From: Sphingomonas xinjiangensis
GTDB lineage: Bacteria; Pseudomonadota; Alphaproteobacteria; Sphingomonadales; Sphingomonadaceae
Assembly: GCF_014199255.1 (NCBI RefSeq)
Contig: NZ_JACIJF010000009.1
Coordinates: 98,923-162,922, forward strand
Direction: 5' to 3'
Length of the DNA stretch: 64,000 nt
In this document: one piece after another, positions 45,834 to 54,468 of the stretch
How the letters are laid out: every line of letters begins with the position of its first letter
How positions within the stretch are numbered: the first letter of the stretch is position 1
Made by a program: the position numbers and the translations under genes
Notes under the pieces: generated by a model
Seen by the model: only the letters and a program-made list of their open reading frames with translations
Database searches by the model: none
What the model was told of the DNA's origin: nothing

Positions 45834-46049
45834 TCATGCTCCGTCTTCCTTCTGCTTGGGCGGGCGGCCGCGCTTGGGCCGCACAGGATCCGTCAGCTTG
45901 ATGCCCCGTCGTTGCAGCGACTCGCGCAGCAGGCACTCGATCTGCGCGTTGACGCTGCGCAGATCGCTCGCCGCCACGCGCTCGATCGCCGCATGAAGCG
46001 CGGGATCGAGGCGCAACGGAAAGGCCTTTTTCTGCGGAGGCTCGGACAC
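45834..46049 (-). CDS. Arc/HicB-like ribbon-helix-helix protein
   Basis: A 71-residue basic protein with a ribbon-helix-helix DNA-binding fold (KAFPLRLDPALHAAIER, then RSVNAQIECLLRESL) and an AT-hook-like tail (KRGRPPK). It may be annotated as an antitoxin but has no toxin partner here. It lies 11 bp after the SPFH gene on the same strand, a pairing seen in other alphaproteobacteria. A role as operon regulator is plausible, with the upstream dyad as target. Confidence 0.8.
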   Translation of the reverse strand: MSEPPQKKAFPLRLDPALHAAIERVAASDLRSVNAQIECLLRESLQRRGIKLTDPVRPKRGRPPKQKEDGA

Positions 46050-46060
46050 GGATCAGCGCC

Positions 46061-46963
46061 TTACTGGTACAGCGACCCTGTGTTCACCACTGGCTGGGTG
46101 TCACGCTCGCCGCACAGCACCACCATCAGGTTCGACACCATTGCGGCGCGCCGCTCGTCATCCAGCTCGACCACATTCTTGGCGCTGAGCTGGTCGAGCG
46201 CCATTTCGACCATGCCCACGGCGCCTTCCACCAAGGTCTGGCGGGCGGCGACCACCGCCTGTGCCTGCTGCCGGCGAAGCATCGCGCCAGCGATCTCCTG
46301 AGCGTACGCCAGGTGCGTAAAGCCGCACTCGTCGACGGTGATGCCGGCGACCGCCAGCCGCGCGATCAACTCGGCACGCAGCTCGGTTCCGACCTGATCA
46401 TGGTTGCCGCGCAGCGTGACTTCCTGATGCTCGAAATCGTCATAGGGGTAGCGCGAGCCGATCGTGCGCACCGCAGCCTCGATCTGGACGTTCACGAACG
46501 CCTTATAGTCGTCGACGTCGAACAGCGCCTGCGCGGTGTCGGTGACGCGCCACACGACCTGTGCTGCCATTTCGATCGGATTGCCGCGCAGGTCATTCAC
46601 CTTGATCCGCTCGGAGATGATGTTGTTCGAGCGCAGCGAAACCTTTTTCTTGATCATCCATGGCCAGGTCCAGCGCAGCCCGGCCTGACGGTCCGTACCG
46701 CGATAGGCTCCGAACAATAGGACCACCGCCGCCTGATTGGGCTGAAGCAGGTAGAAGCCCGCCAGAATGAACAGAAAGGCGAAGCAGGCGAGCAGGAGCC
46801 CGCTGGCCACCAGCGCATCGGCAAGCACGTCGATCTGGCTGATAGCTCCCGCGCCGACGGCGAGCGAGACAAGTGCCGCGAACAGCATGCCATAGCCATT
46901 GAGGGTACGCGCGCCGGACTCGCAGCTTTGTTGAAGCGCCGGGCTGGTGCGATCTTCCATCAT
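46061..46963 (-). CDS. SPFH-domain membrane protein
   Basis: A 300-residue SPFH (stomatin/prohibitin/flotillin/HflK-C) protein with two N-terminal membrane helices and a cytoplasmic or periplasmic SPFH domain (YRGTDRQAGLRWTWPW, NNIISERIKVNDLRGNPI, QVVWRV, FEHQEV). A C-terminal helix may oligomerise. Such proteins organise membrane domains or control proteases. AGGGAGG lies five bases before ATG 46963. A TGAT..ATCA dyad stands 20 bp further upstream. Confidence 0.87.
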   Translation of the reverse strand: MMEDRTSPALQQSCESGARTLNGYGMLFAALVSLAVGAGAISQIDVLADALVASGLLLACFAFLFILAGFYLLQPNQAAVVLLFGAYRGTDRQAGLRWTWPWMIKKKVSLRSNNIISERIKVNDLRGNPIEMAAQVVWRVTDTAQALFDVDDYKAFVNVQIEAAVRTIGSRYPYDDFEHQEVTLRGNHDQVGTELRAELIARLAVAGITVDECGFTHLAYAQEIAGAMLRRQQAQAVVAARQTLVEGAVGMVEMALDQLSAKNVVELDDERRAAMVSNLMVVLCGERDTQPVVNTGSLYQ

Positions 46964-46982
46964 GCTTGCCTCCCTATAATTC

Positions 46983-47007
46983 TGATATCGTATTTATATC
47001 GAAATCA
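46983..47007 (-). promoter_or_regulatory. Dyad operator candidate upstream of the SPFH gene
   Basis: TGATATCG-N9-CGAAATCA (46983-47007): arms are complementary except for one position per half. It is AT-rich in a GC-rich region and lies 20 bp before the SPFH start, overlapping the likely promoter. The Arc-like protein encoded in the same operon is a candidate binder, by position only. Confidence 0.5.
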
Positions 47008-47097
47008 GGGTGAGTGCAAGTGCCACGGTTGCATGGAAGCGCCGCCGAAGCACGTGCGGCTCCGGCGGCGCTCTCGACTCAGAAGGTGTCGTTGGTT

Positions 47098-47619
47098 TCA
47101 GCTGATGACGATGGTCACCGCGCGGCGATTCTGGGCCCATGCGGCCTCGTCGGAACCGAGTGCGACCGGTCGTTCCTTGCCATAGCTGATCGTGGTGATC
47201 CGCGTCGCCGAGATGCCGCGCGCTGCCAGATAGTTCTTGGCGGCGTTGGCGCGGCGGTCGCCCAGACCGAGATTATACTCGCGGGTGCCGCGTTCGTCGG
47301 CATGCCCCTCGATGGTGATGCGCGTCGCAGGATGCCCGGCGAGCCACTGCGCTTGGCTGTCCAGAACGCGGCGTGCCTCCGGATCGATGTCGTACTGGTC
47401 CAGTCCAAAGCGGACGGTATCACTCATGACCTCGCGCTTGAACTGCTCGTTGAGCGCGCTCGATCCATATTGGTCAGAGGTGTCGCCAGCGCCTGCACCG
47501 GCGCCCAGGTCGCCTTCGGCAACGGGTGCAGGCGGCAGCTCGGGCGGGCGCTTCTTAGCGCAGCCGGCGGTGCCGACGAGCGCAACAGCCAGCAACAGGC
47601 TGGTCGTCATCTTGGCCAT
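47098..47619 (-). CDS. pal: Peptidoglycan-associated lipoprotein (Pal)
   Basis: A Tol-Pal outer-membrane lipoprotein that binds peptidoglycan and TolB. It has 173 residues. The signal peptide has a VGTAGC lipobox (Cys20), then a Pro/Gly/Ala linker and an OmpA-like domain with EGHADERGTREYN and GDRRANAAKNYL. It is last in the ybgC-tolQ-tolR-tolA-tolB-pal run, as in most proteobacteria. Confidence 0.96.
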   Translation of the reverse strand: MAKMTTSLLLAVALVGTAGCAKKRPPELPPAPVAEGDLGAGAGAGDTSDQYGSSALNEQFKREVMSDTVRFGLDQYDIDPEARRVLDSQAQWLAGHPATRITIEGHADERGTREYNLGLGDRRANAAKNYLAARGISATRITTISYGKERPVALGSDEAAWAQNRRAVTIVIS

Positions 47620-47676
47620 GGTTCTATCCTCCTCTTGAACGAGCCCAGCGTGACGCGGGCAACATGTATCCCGGGC

Positions 47677-49044
47677 TTACGGACGCAACGGCCCCCAGCT
47701 GGGATCGGATCCGTCGAGCGGCGTCGGGATCTTACGGGCGACGCCAGTCAGGTCGACCGCCCACAGGTCCGGGCGGCCCGACCCCTGTGCCGAGCGGAAG
47801 AACATCAGCACACGGCCATTGGGCGACCAACTCGGTCCTTCATCGCCCCAGCTTTCGGTCAGCAACCGCTCGCCGCCGCCGCTTGGGTTCATCACGCCGA
47901 TGCGGAACGCGCCGCCCCCGGTGCGGGTGAAGGCGATCAGGTCGCCGCGCGGGCTCCATTCGGGGGTCGCATAGCGCCCGCCGCCAAAGCTGATGCGGTG
48001 CTGGTTCGATCCATCGGCATTCATCACGTACAACTGCTGGGTGCCGCCGCGATCGGACTCGAACACGATCTTCGATCCATCAGGTGAGTAGGAGCCGCCG
48101 GTGTCGATCCCAGGCGAATTGGTCAGCCGCTGCGGCTCGCCGCCTGAAGCGCCGATGCGATAGATGTCGGTGTTGCCCGCGGTCGCCATCGAGAACAATA
48201 TCCAGCGTCCATCGGGTGAGAAGCGCGGCGCAAAGGTCTGGCTGACATTGGAGACGAGCTTGCGGTTCGACCGCGTCGCCATGTCATAGACATAGAGCGT
48301 GGGCTGCCGGTTCTCGAAGCTCATATAAACGATCGCGTTTCCACGCGGCGACATGCGCGGGGTCAGCACGATCGCCTGGCCATTGGTCAGGAAGCGGTGG
48401 TTCGCACCGTCCTGGTCCATGATCGCCAGCTGTTTGCGGCGGCGGCCCTTGGGGCCGGTCTCGGCGACATAGACCACCTGACTGTCGAAATAGCCGCCTT
48501 CGCCGGTCAGGCGCGCATAGATCGCATCGGCGCATTTGTGGCCTGCGCGGCGCCAGTCGCCGGGCGATACGACAAAGCCCTGGCGGACCAGTTCGTTCTG
48601 GGCTGCAAGGTCATAGAGATAGCAGCCGATCGTCAGCGAGCCATTGCCGTTGGCGCGGACATAACCCTGGACCAGCGCCTGACCGCCGCTCCAACTGGCA
48701 TAGTTCGGCGCAGTCACCTCCCCGATGCCGATCGCGCGATTTGCGCCGGGACCCGAGGTCTTGAACAGACCCGTGTTACGCAGGTCGTCGTTGACGATCT
48801 GTGCCAGCTTCTGGCCCAATTCGTCGGTCGAACCGGCTGGCGTCTGCGTAACCTGCGCGGTCGGCATTGCGGGGATCAGGATCGGCAGCGGGGCGGACAT
48901 GCCGCCTTCCACATCGACCACCAGCCCACCATCGTCCTGCCCCTGCTGGACAGGCGCCGGTGCGCTCGGCACCGCCTGTGCCGAGGCAGCCTGTGCGGAC
49001 ACCGTCGCGACCAGCGCCAGTGCGATCTTTGCGGTGCGCATCAT
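47677..49044 (-). CDS. tolB: Tol-Pal system periplasmic protein TolB
   Basis: A periplasmic six-bladed beta-propeller that docks between Pal and TolA in outer-membrane constriction. It has 455 residues. A signal peptide (ends AAQAASAQA) is followed by an N-terminal alpha/beta domain and propeller repeats with SPDG/SPRG motifs (FSPDGRWILFSM, YSPDGSKIVFES, WSPRGDLIAFTR). It lies between tolA and pal. Confidence 0.96.
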   Translation of the reverse strand: MMRTAKIALALVATVSAQAASAQAVPSAPAPVQQGQDDGGLVVDVEGGMSAPLPILIPAMPTAQVTQTPAGSTDELGQKLAQIVNDDLRNTGLFKTSGPGANRAIGIGEVTAPNYASWSGGQALVQGYVRANGNGSLTIGCYLYDLAAQNELVRQGFVVSPGDWRRAGHKCADAIYARLTGEGGYFDSQVVYVAETGPKGRRRKQLAIMDQDGANHRFLTNGQAIVLTPRMSPRGNAIVYMSFENRQPTLYVYDMATRSNRKLVSNVSQTFAPRFSPDGRWILFSMATAGNTDIYRIGASGGEPQRLTNSPGIDTGGSYSPDGSKIVFESDRGGTQQLYVMNADGSNQHRISFGGGRYATPEWSPRGDLIAFTRTGGGAFRIGVMNPSGGGERLLTESWGDEGPSWSPNGRVLMFFRSAQGSGRPDLWAVDLTGVARKIPTPLDGSDPSWGPLRP

Positions 49045-49057
49045 CTCTCCATCTTCC

Positions 49058-50044
49058 TCAGCTCTTAAGCCTGTATCTCAGGGTGAAGCTCTTCCAGCCG
49101 TTCGGAACGTCATACAGTTCCTCGGGCATGTTCTTGAGCGGCGAACAGCCGGCAAAAATCGCCTTCACTGCGTCATCTACGCGCCGCACATAGCGTTCGT
49201 TGCTGTCATCCACGCCGTCATGCCCGACGATGCGCGGCGGCGCGGCCAGCGTGCCGTCGCGGTTGAGGCGAAGGTTCACCACCGCGCGGATCTTTTCCGC
49301 TCCCGGCCCCGGGCTCACCTGCCGGTCGGCGCAGGGCTGCACCTGGCGCTGGATGGCCGATCCGATGTTCGCGGCGGCCTGTGTCGACATGCGTTGCGCC
49401 GGCGCCGCGTTCGACTTGCTGGGGCTGGGACGGTCGCTTGCGCCAAGGTCCAGCCCTTCCAGTCGCCCGCTCGGCTTCACCGGCCCGCGTGCCTTTGCGG
49501 GCGCCGCCCCCGCGGGCTTGGTTGCCTTTGGCTTGCCCGCCGCAGCCGTCCGTGTCGGCGTAGCGGGCGCGGCTTTGGCGGGCTTTGCCCGCGCAGCAGG
49601 TGCAGGCTTGCTGGGTTTCGCCGGTGCCGCCTTGGGCGCCGGTTTCGGCTGGGGCTTGGGCTGCGGCTTCGCCGGTTGGGGCTTGGCAGGTGCGGGCTTC
49701 GGCGGCGCAGGCTTCGGCGGCGCCGGCTTGGGCTGAGGCTGCGGAGCAGGCGCAGGCTGCGGCTCGGGCGGCAGCGGTTCGGGTTCCGGCGCAGGCTGGG
49801 GCGCGGTGTCAGCCTCTAGCGGAGCCTCTACCGGCGATTTCTTCGCGGCCGGCGCCTCGCTGCTGATCTCGGGCGCGGCGCTGGTCAGCGCGACTTCGTC
49901 GGCAAGCGTCACTTCGATCGGCTGCGGCTCCAGCTTCTCCGGGTTGGGCGTCGCCAGGAACCCGACCGACAGCACGCCGAACAGCAGGACATGACCCGCA
50001 GCGGCCACGCCCAGCGCAACGGCTTCGCCTCGAGTCAAACCCAT
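49058..50044 (-). CDS. tolA: TolA-like/TonB C-terminal cell-envelope protein
   Basis: A 328-residue inner-membrane bridge protein. An N-terminal anchor helix (about 10-30) is followed by a long Pro/Ala/Lys-rich periplasmic arm (about 75-195), with PAPKPAP-type repeats instead of the coiled coil of E. coli TolA. A C-terminal TonB-like domain ends in FTLRYRL. It should couple TolQR motor energy to TolB-Pal. Gene order supports TolA rather than TonB. The arm is repetitive DNA, prone to length change. Confidence 0.88.
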   Translation of the reverse strand: MGLTRGEAVALGVAAAGHVLLFGVLSVGFLATPNPEKLEPQPIEVTLADEVALTSAAPEISSEAPAAKKSPVEAPLEADTAPQPAPEPEPLPPEPQPAPAPQPQPKPAPPKPAPPKPAPAKPQPAKPQPKPQPKPAPKAAPAKPSKPAPAARAKPAKAAPATPTRTAAAGKPKATKPAGAAPAKARGPVKPSGRLEGLDLGASDRPSPSKSNAAPAQRMSTQAAANIGSAIQRQVQPCADRQVSPGPGAEKIRAVVNLRLNRDGTLAAPPRIVGHDGVDDSNERYVRRVDDAVKAIFAGCSPLKNMPEELYDVPNGWKSFTLRYRLKS

Positions 50045-50048
50045 CGCG

Positions 50049-50486
50049 TCAGCCGTCGGTGGCGTTGGTGAGCAAGGACACGCGGTTCAGTCCGACCCGA
50101 TTGAGCTCGCCCATGACCTGCATGACCTTGCCATAGCCCAGGCCCTTGTCAGCGCGCAGGAAGATCTGCGGCGGCTTGCCCTCGCCATCGGTACGCCCCG
50201 CAATCGCCTCCAGCGACGTTCCCAGCGTGGCGTCGGTGACCGGCTGGTCGTCGACAAAGATCTGGCCCTGCTCGTCGATCGCAACCTGGATCGGCTCCTG
50301 TTCCTGGTCGAGCGCCTTTGCGCGGCTGTCGGGCAGGTTCACCGGCACGCCAGCGGTCAGCAGCGGCGCAGTCACCATGAAGATGATCAGTAGCACCAGC
50401 ATGACGTCGACAAGCGGCGTCACGTTGATCTCGGCCATGGGCTGACGGCGCCCGCGGCTCTTGCCCGAGGGAAGATGCATGGCCAT
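50049..50486 (-). CDS. tolR: Tol-Pal system protein TolR (ExbD family)
   Basis: A 145-residue single-span protein of the proton-driven TolQR motor. The membrane helix has VDVMLVLLIIFMVTAPLL with the conserved Asp that conducts protons. The periplasmic domain ends in LNRVGLNRVSL. It lies four bases after tolQ and before tolA. Confidence 0.94.
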   Translation of the reverse strand: MAMHLPSGKSRGRRQPMAEINVTPLVDVMLVLLIIFMVTAPLLTAGVPVNLPDSRAKALDQEQEPIQVAIDEQGQIFVDDQPVTDATLGTSLEAIAGRTDGEGKPPQIFLRADKGLGYGKVMQVMGELNRVGLNRVSLLTNATDG

Positions 50487-50490
50487 TGCG

Positions 50491-51180
50491 TTAGGCCTCC
50501 ATCTCCAGCCGGCGGCTGAGTGTCGCGTGGAATCCGTCGGCGAAGCGGTTCAGCCGCTGCTCGACCCGGTTCACGCTGTGCGAATAGCGGTTGTACGCGA
50601 TCACCGCGGGGATGGCCGCGAACAGGCCGATGGCGGTCGCGAACAGCGCCTCGGCGATACCCGGCGCCACCACGGCGAGCGACGTGCTCTGCTGCTGGGC
50701 AATGCCGGTGAAGCTGCGCATGATCCCCCAAACCGTGCCGAACAGTCCGACGAACGGCGCAACCGAGCCGACCGTCGCCAGGAAGTTCAGCCGGTCGGCC
50801 AGCCGGTCGATCTCCTGCGCCACCGTTGCGCCCATCGCCGTGGCGAGCCGCTCGCGCGTGCCTTCGCGGTCGATGGTCTTGCCGGTGGTGGAGCGGCGCC
50901 ACTCGGTCACACCAGCCGAAAAAACGCGCGCGATCGGCTGGTCGCGGGTGGCGGCGCGACGGTGGAACTCGTCGATGTCGTCGGCCTCGCGATACTCGAC
51001 TTCGAATGCGTTGATCGCCTTGCGCACGCTCGCGGCGCGGAACCCGAAGCTCAGGATGATCGCCCAGGTCCAAAGGCTGGCCAGCAACAAGCCGATCATC
51101 ACGGCGCGCACCACCCAGTCTGCCTGCAAGAACAGGCCGACCGGAGACATGGTCGCGGCGGCAGTGCTGAGCATAAGCAT
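50491..51180 (-). CDS. tolQ: Tol-Pal system protein TolQ (ExbB family)
   Basis: A 229-residue protein with three membrane helices that forms the stator around TolR. The second and third helices carry the conserved VGLFGTVWGIMRSF and the Ala-rich IAEALFATAIGLFAAIPAVIA. It lies seven bases after ybgC and four bases before tolR in the canonical order. Confidence 0.95.
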   Translation of the reverse strand: MLMLSTAAATMSPVGLFLQADWVVRAVMIGLLLASLWTWAIILSFGFRAASVRKAINAFEVEYREADDIDEFHRRAATRDQPIARVFSAGVTEWRRSTTGKTIDREGTRERLATAMGATVAQEIDRLADRLNFLATVGSVAPFVGLFGTVWGIMRSFTGIAQQQSTSLAVVAPGIAEALFATAIGLFAAIPAVIAYNRYSHSVNRVEQRLNRFADGFHATLSRRLEMEA

Positions 51181-51187
51181 CGTGATA

Positions 51188-51634
51188 CTAATTCCCCTTC
51201 CAGGGCAGCGGTTCGAACTTCGCCACCCATTCTTGCGGTTGCCGGCGCGGGCGCCCCGTCGGCGAGACGAATGCCGCCTCCACCTCCGCTTGTGCCACTA
51301 TGGTTTCCCCGCGCATGACTCGTTGCTGAATACGCACCGACGCGCCACGCAGTTCGGTGAGGCGGCTGACCACCACCAGATCGTCGCTGAGCCGCGCCGG
51401 CGTACGATAGCGTAGCGCGATATCGCGCACGGCATAGGCGCCCTCGCCCGCTTCGAACACCGAACGCTGATCGATACCCGCCGCGGCAAGCATGTCCGAG
51501 CGTGCCCGCTCCATGTAACGCAGATAATTGGCGTGATAGACGATGCCGGTGAGATCGGTGTCCTCGAAATACACACGCAGGCCGAAATGGTGCTCAAGGC
51601 CTTGGAAATGACCGATGGCGGCAGGCGCGTTCAT
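51188..51634 (-). CDS. ybgC: Tol-Pal associated acyl-CoA thioesterase YbgC
   Basis: A hot-dog fold thioesterase that starts the tol-pal operon. It has 148 residues. The catalytic motif YFEDTDLTGIVYHANYLRYMERAR contains the Asp of the family. It hydrolyses short acyl-CoA or acyl-ACP and is linked genetically to phospholipid metabolism. ATG 51634 is the family start. The 289 bp upstream has an 11-C run and no gene. Confidence 0.94.
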   Translation of the reverse strand: MNAPAAIGHFQGLEHHFGLRVYFEDTDLTGIVYHANYLRYMERARSDMLAAAGIDQRSVFEAGEGAYAVRDIALRYRTPARLSDDLVVVSRLTELRGASVRIQQRVMRGETIVAQAEVEAAFVSPTGRPRRQPQEWVAKFEPLPWKGN

Positions 51635-51887
51635 GTTCGCCGCAGTAATCGAGCGTTTACCAACGCGAAACCCCTTTAGCTGCGGGTGCGGGCGAAAGGC
51701 GCCAACCCTCCGGCGAGCGGATCGCCACTTGCCCGGCGGCGCTGCAAGACGTGAAGTTGCGGTCCTCCGCACGCGCTTCTCAACTTCACCACGGCAGCAC
51801 CGCGCATCCATCGTGGCAAGAAGCCGCCGGAGCGACGTCCAACCACCTATGCAGCACTCGAAATCCTATCTTTCAAGCCGAACTGCG

Positions 51888-51898
51888 CCCCCCCCCCC
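51888..51898. repeat. Homopolymer run of 11 C
   Basis: An uninterrupted C11 tract lies between the ruvB stop (51924) and the ybgC start (51634), about 250 bp before ybgC. Runs of this length slip during replication and during sequencing. No gene is read through it. Confidence 0.7.
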
Positions 51899-51923
51899 GC
51901 GCCCGGCGCCAACCAGGTCCAGC

Positions 51924-52946
51924 TCAGTCGAACAACCCGTCCTGCGCGCCTGCCGGCGGGTTGAGGCCGAGATGCTTCCATCCCGCCGCGTTCAGGCAGC
52001 GCCCCCGCGCGGTGCGGGCGATCATGCCGATCTGGATCAGATAGGGCTCGATCACTTCCTCGATCGCGTCGCGCGCTTCGGACAGTCCGGCGGCGAGCGT
52101 CTCCACGCCTACCGGCCCGCCCTTGTAGATGTCGGCAATCATGGTGAGATAGCGCCGGTCCATATTGTCTAACCCAAGCGGGTCGACCTCCAGCCGGTTG
52201 AGCGCGGCGTCGGCGGTGCGTGCGTCGACGCGGTCCACGCCGAGCACATTGGCGAAGTCGCGCACCCGGCGCAGTAGCCGCCCGGCGATGCGCGGCGTAC
52301 CGCGCGACCGCTTGGCGATCTCCTGCGCGCCGTCCGCGGCAATGCCTAGATCGAGCAACCCGGCCGCGCGAGTCACCACGCGCTCCAGCTCGTCCACGGT
52401 ATAGAATTGCAGCCGCACCGGAATGCCGAAGCGGTCTCGCAGCGGGGTGCTCAACAGCCCCTGCCGCGTCGTGGCGCCGACCAGCGTGAAGCGCGGCAAG
52501 TCGATCCGTACCGACCGTGCCGAGGGCCCCTCGCCGATCATCAGATCCAGCGCTCGATCCTCCATCGCCGGGTAGAGCACTTCCTCAACGACGGGGTTGA
52601 GCCGATGAATTTCGTCGATGAACAGCACGTCGCCATCTTCGAGATTCGTGAGGAGCGCTGCCAAATCGCCGGATTTGGCGATCACCGGACCGGAGGTGGA
52701 ACGAAACCCCACACCCATTTCGCGGGCAATGATCTGCGCAAGGGTGGTCTTGCCAAGACCGGGAGGGCCGAAGAACAAGACGTGGTCTAGCGCATCGCCG
52801 CGTGCCTTCGCAGCATCAATGAACACCCGCAGATTTTCACGCGCGGCTTTCTGCCCCACAAACTCGTCGAGATGCTTTGGACGGAGCGCAGCGTCCACGT
52901 CCTCGGGACGGCGGGATGCGGTGAGGATGCGTTCGGCGTCAGTCAC
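51924..52946 (-). CDS. ruvB: Holliday junction branch-migration ATPase (RuvB)
   Basis: The AAA+ motor of the RuvAB complex that moves Holliday junctions. It has 340 residues. Walker A GPPGLGKT (60-67), Walker B FIDEIH (about 112) and the C-terminal winged-helix domain ([11 protein letters not shown]) are intact. Unlike the usual ruvA-ruvB order on one transcript, an opposite-strand gene separates it from ruvA, so it needs its own promoter. Confidence 0.96.
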   Translation of the reverse strand: MTDAERILTASRRPEDVDAALRPKHLDEFVGQKAARENLRVFIDAAKARGDALDHVLFFGPPGLGKTTLAQIIAREMGVGFRSTSGPVIAKSGDLAALLTNLEDGDVLFIDEIHRLNPVVEEVLYPAMEDRALDLMIGEGPSARSVRIDLPRFTLVGATTRQGLLSTPLRDRFGIPVRLQFYTVDELERVVTRAAGLLDLGIAADGAQEIAKRSRGTPRIAGRLLRRVRDFANVLGVDRVDARTADAALNRLEVDPLGLDNMDRRYLTMIADIYKGGPVGVETLAAGLSEARDAIEEVIEPYLIQIGMIARTARGRCLNAAGWKHLGLNPPAGAQDGLFD

Positions 52947-53081
52947 CCATGTTCCCTAGCTGTTCGCGTACGCCCCTGTCCATGGCTACGGGCTTCTACC
53001 GACGCGGCGTGACCCGGATGCGGAGTGACACGGACCCAAGGCGTAAACGAGTGGTTACCGTAGTCCGTACAGAAGCGGGGC

Positions 53082-53510
53082 ATGAACCCCACCGGCCTCC
53101 TTGCACAGATGCACGAGCACCATTGCGCGATCGCTGCGTACACCGCCGACGCCGAGGCGCTGATCTCCGCCGCCGATCTCGATCCGGCGATCGTCAGCAA
53201 CTCCCGGTGGCGCTTCGTGCGCACGCTGACGGGCTATCAGTTATTCAAGCACCAGCAGATTTTCGACCCGGTGCTGCAACGTGGATCGCAGCTGGATGCT
53301 GACGCAGCCCGGCAGCTCAAGGCCGAGTGCATTCTAATCAGTGAAGCGTTTCGCAGCTACATCGCCAAGTGGAGCACATCGGGAATCGTCGGGCGAGAAG
53401 ACGAATATCGTAGCGACGCCAAAGCCATGATCCTTCGCGTACGCCGGCACATCGTGCGGGAGCGCCGTGGCATTGAAGCGCTGTTGAGTCCCAGCCTTCA
53501 GGCAGCTTAG
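53082..53510 (+). CDS. Hemerythrin-like helical-bundle protein (tentative)
   Basis: A 142-residue soluble, all-helical protein. Histidines and acidic residues are spaced as in hemerythrin-type bundles: [10 protein letters not shown] at the start, [11 protein letters not shown] in the middle and [15 protein letters not shown] at the end. A hemerythrin HHE assignment is plausible but unproven. It is on the strand opposite to ruvA and ruvB and sits between them. Its stop overlaps the ruvA stop by four bases. Confidence 0.65.
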   Translation: MNPTGLLAQMHEHHCAIAAYTADAEALISAADLDPAIVSNSRWRFVRTLTGYQLFKHQQIFDPVLQRGSQLDADAARQLKAECILISEAFRSYIAKWSTSGIVGREDEYRSDAKAMILRVRRHIVRERRGIEALLSPSLQAA

Positions 53511-54103
53511 GGTCTCGCCGCCTTCTTGAGAGCCAGGCGGACCAGCGCATCGAGTGCGGCGCCGGCGCCCAGATCGTCGCTTGCCGCGTTGACGGCGTTG
53601 GACGCGTCGGCGGGCTTAAAGCCGAGATTGAGGAGCGCGGACACCGCATCGGCTGCCGCTCCCCCAGCTGGCATAGCCGCGAGGCCGCCGCCGATCGCCA
53701 CAACGCCCGCCTTGTCCTTCAACTCATTGACGATGCGTTGTGCCAGCTTGGGCCCGACGCCACTAGCGCGGGCGATGGTCGCGGCATCAGCGCGCGCGAC
53801 GGCCGCGCGAAGCTCGTCCGGAACCAGGATCGACAGGATCGCCAACGCGACTTTCGCGCCGACGCCCTGCACGCCGGTGAGACGTTTGAACCAGTCGCGC
53901 TCGTCGGCCGAGGCGAAGCCCATCAGGCGGATCGAATCTTCCGACACCAGCATCTCGGTGTGGATCGTGACCGAGGTTCCGGCACCGCCAAGCGCCGTTA
54001 GTGTCTTGGCAGATGCTCCAACCAGATAGCCCACGCCGTTCACGTCGATCACGGCATGATCGATGCCAGCCGAGAGCAGCCGTCCGTTCAATTGCGCGAT
54101 CAT
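53507..54103 (-). CDS. ruvA: Holliday junction DNA-binding subunit (RuvA)
   Basis: A tetrameric Holliday junction-binding protein that recruits RuvB. It has 198 residues. The N-terminal OB fold ([10 protein letters not shown]) is followed by two helix-hairpin-helix motifs ([32 protein letters not shown]) and a C-terminal UBA-like domain. ATG 54103 matches the family start. ruvC is not adjacent in this window. Confidence 0.95.
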   Translation of the reverse strand: MIAQLNGRLLSAGIDHAVIDVNGVGYLVGASAKTLTALGGAGTSVTIHTEMLVSEDSIRLMGFASADERDWFKRLTGVQGVGAKVALAILSILVPDELRAAVARADAATIARASGVGPKLAQRIVNELKDKAGVVAIGGGLAAMPAGGAAADAVSALLNLGFKPADASNAVNAASDDLGAGAALDALVRLALKKAARP

Positions 54104-54468
54104 TCGAGGGATATGCTCCAGTGGTGGCCGATATCTTTTCATCAGCAGCGCTACACTGCGTTTGACGGTTCGTACACGGTTGGGCAGCCTGGCGCTGCGG
54201 CACGGTCACCACGGATGCAAAAAGTCCGCAAGGTCTTTCGACTGCGGGGCTATTCTTGGTGATATGGTTAGTTGCGGGGACAGGATTTGGCCGCTGCAGA
54301 ACTCGCTCCGCTTGCTCAGCGGCCCTCTTGTATTCGCTCGATCGTAGCTTGTTGTCCCTTTCCAGCTCTGCTGCTTGCGAGCGAGCGCGATTGTCGCCGG
54401 GCAGCAGCGTCATGCGAGGGCTTGGCCAACCCGTGCATCGCGCGTTATTGAAGAAGATGCTTGTTCGC
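54104..54468. other. Intergenic region between ruvA and cobA
   Basis: About 365 bases with no supportable gene. Reading frames exist on both strands, but they lack family resemblance and good ribosome-binding sites. It should contain the ruvA promoter and the end of the nitrate transcript. No poly-U hairpin was recognised. Confidence 0.4.

Noticed and set aside
45834..46049. Arc/HicB-like gene as an antitoxin of a toxin-antitoxin pair
   Set aside because: The neighbour is an SPFH membrane protein, not a toxin. No small toxin gene lies on either side.
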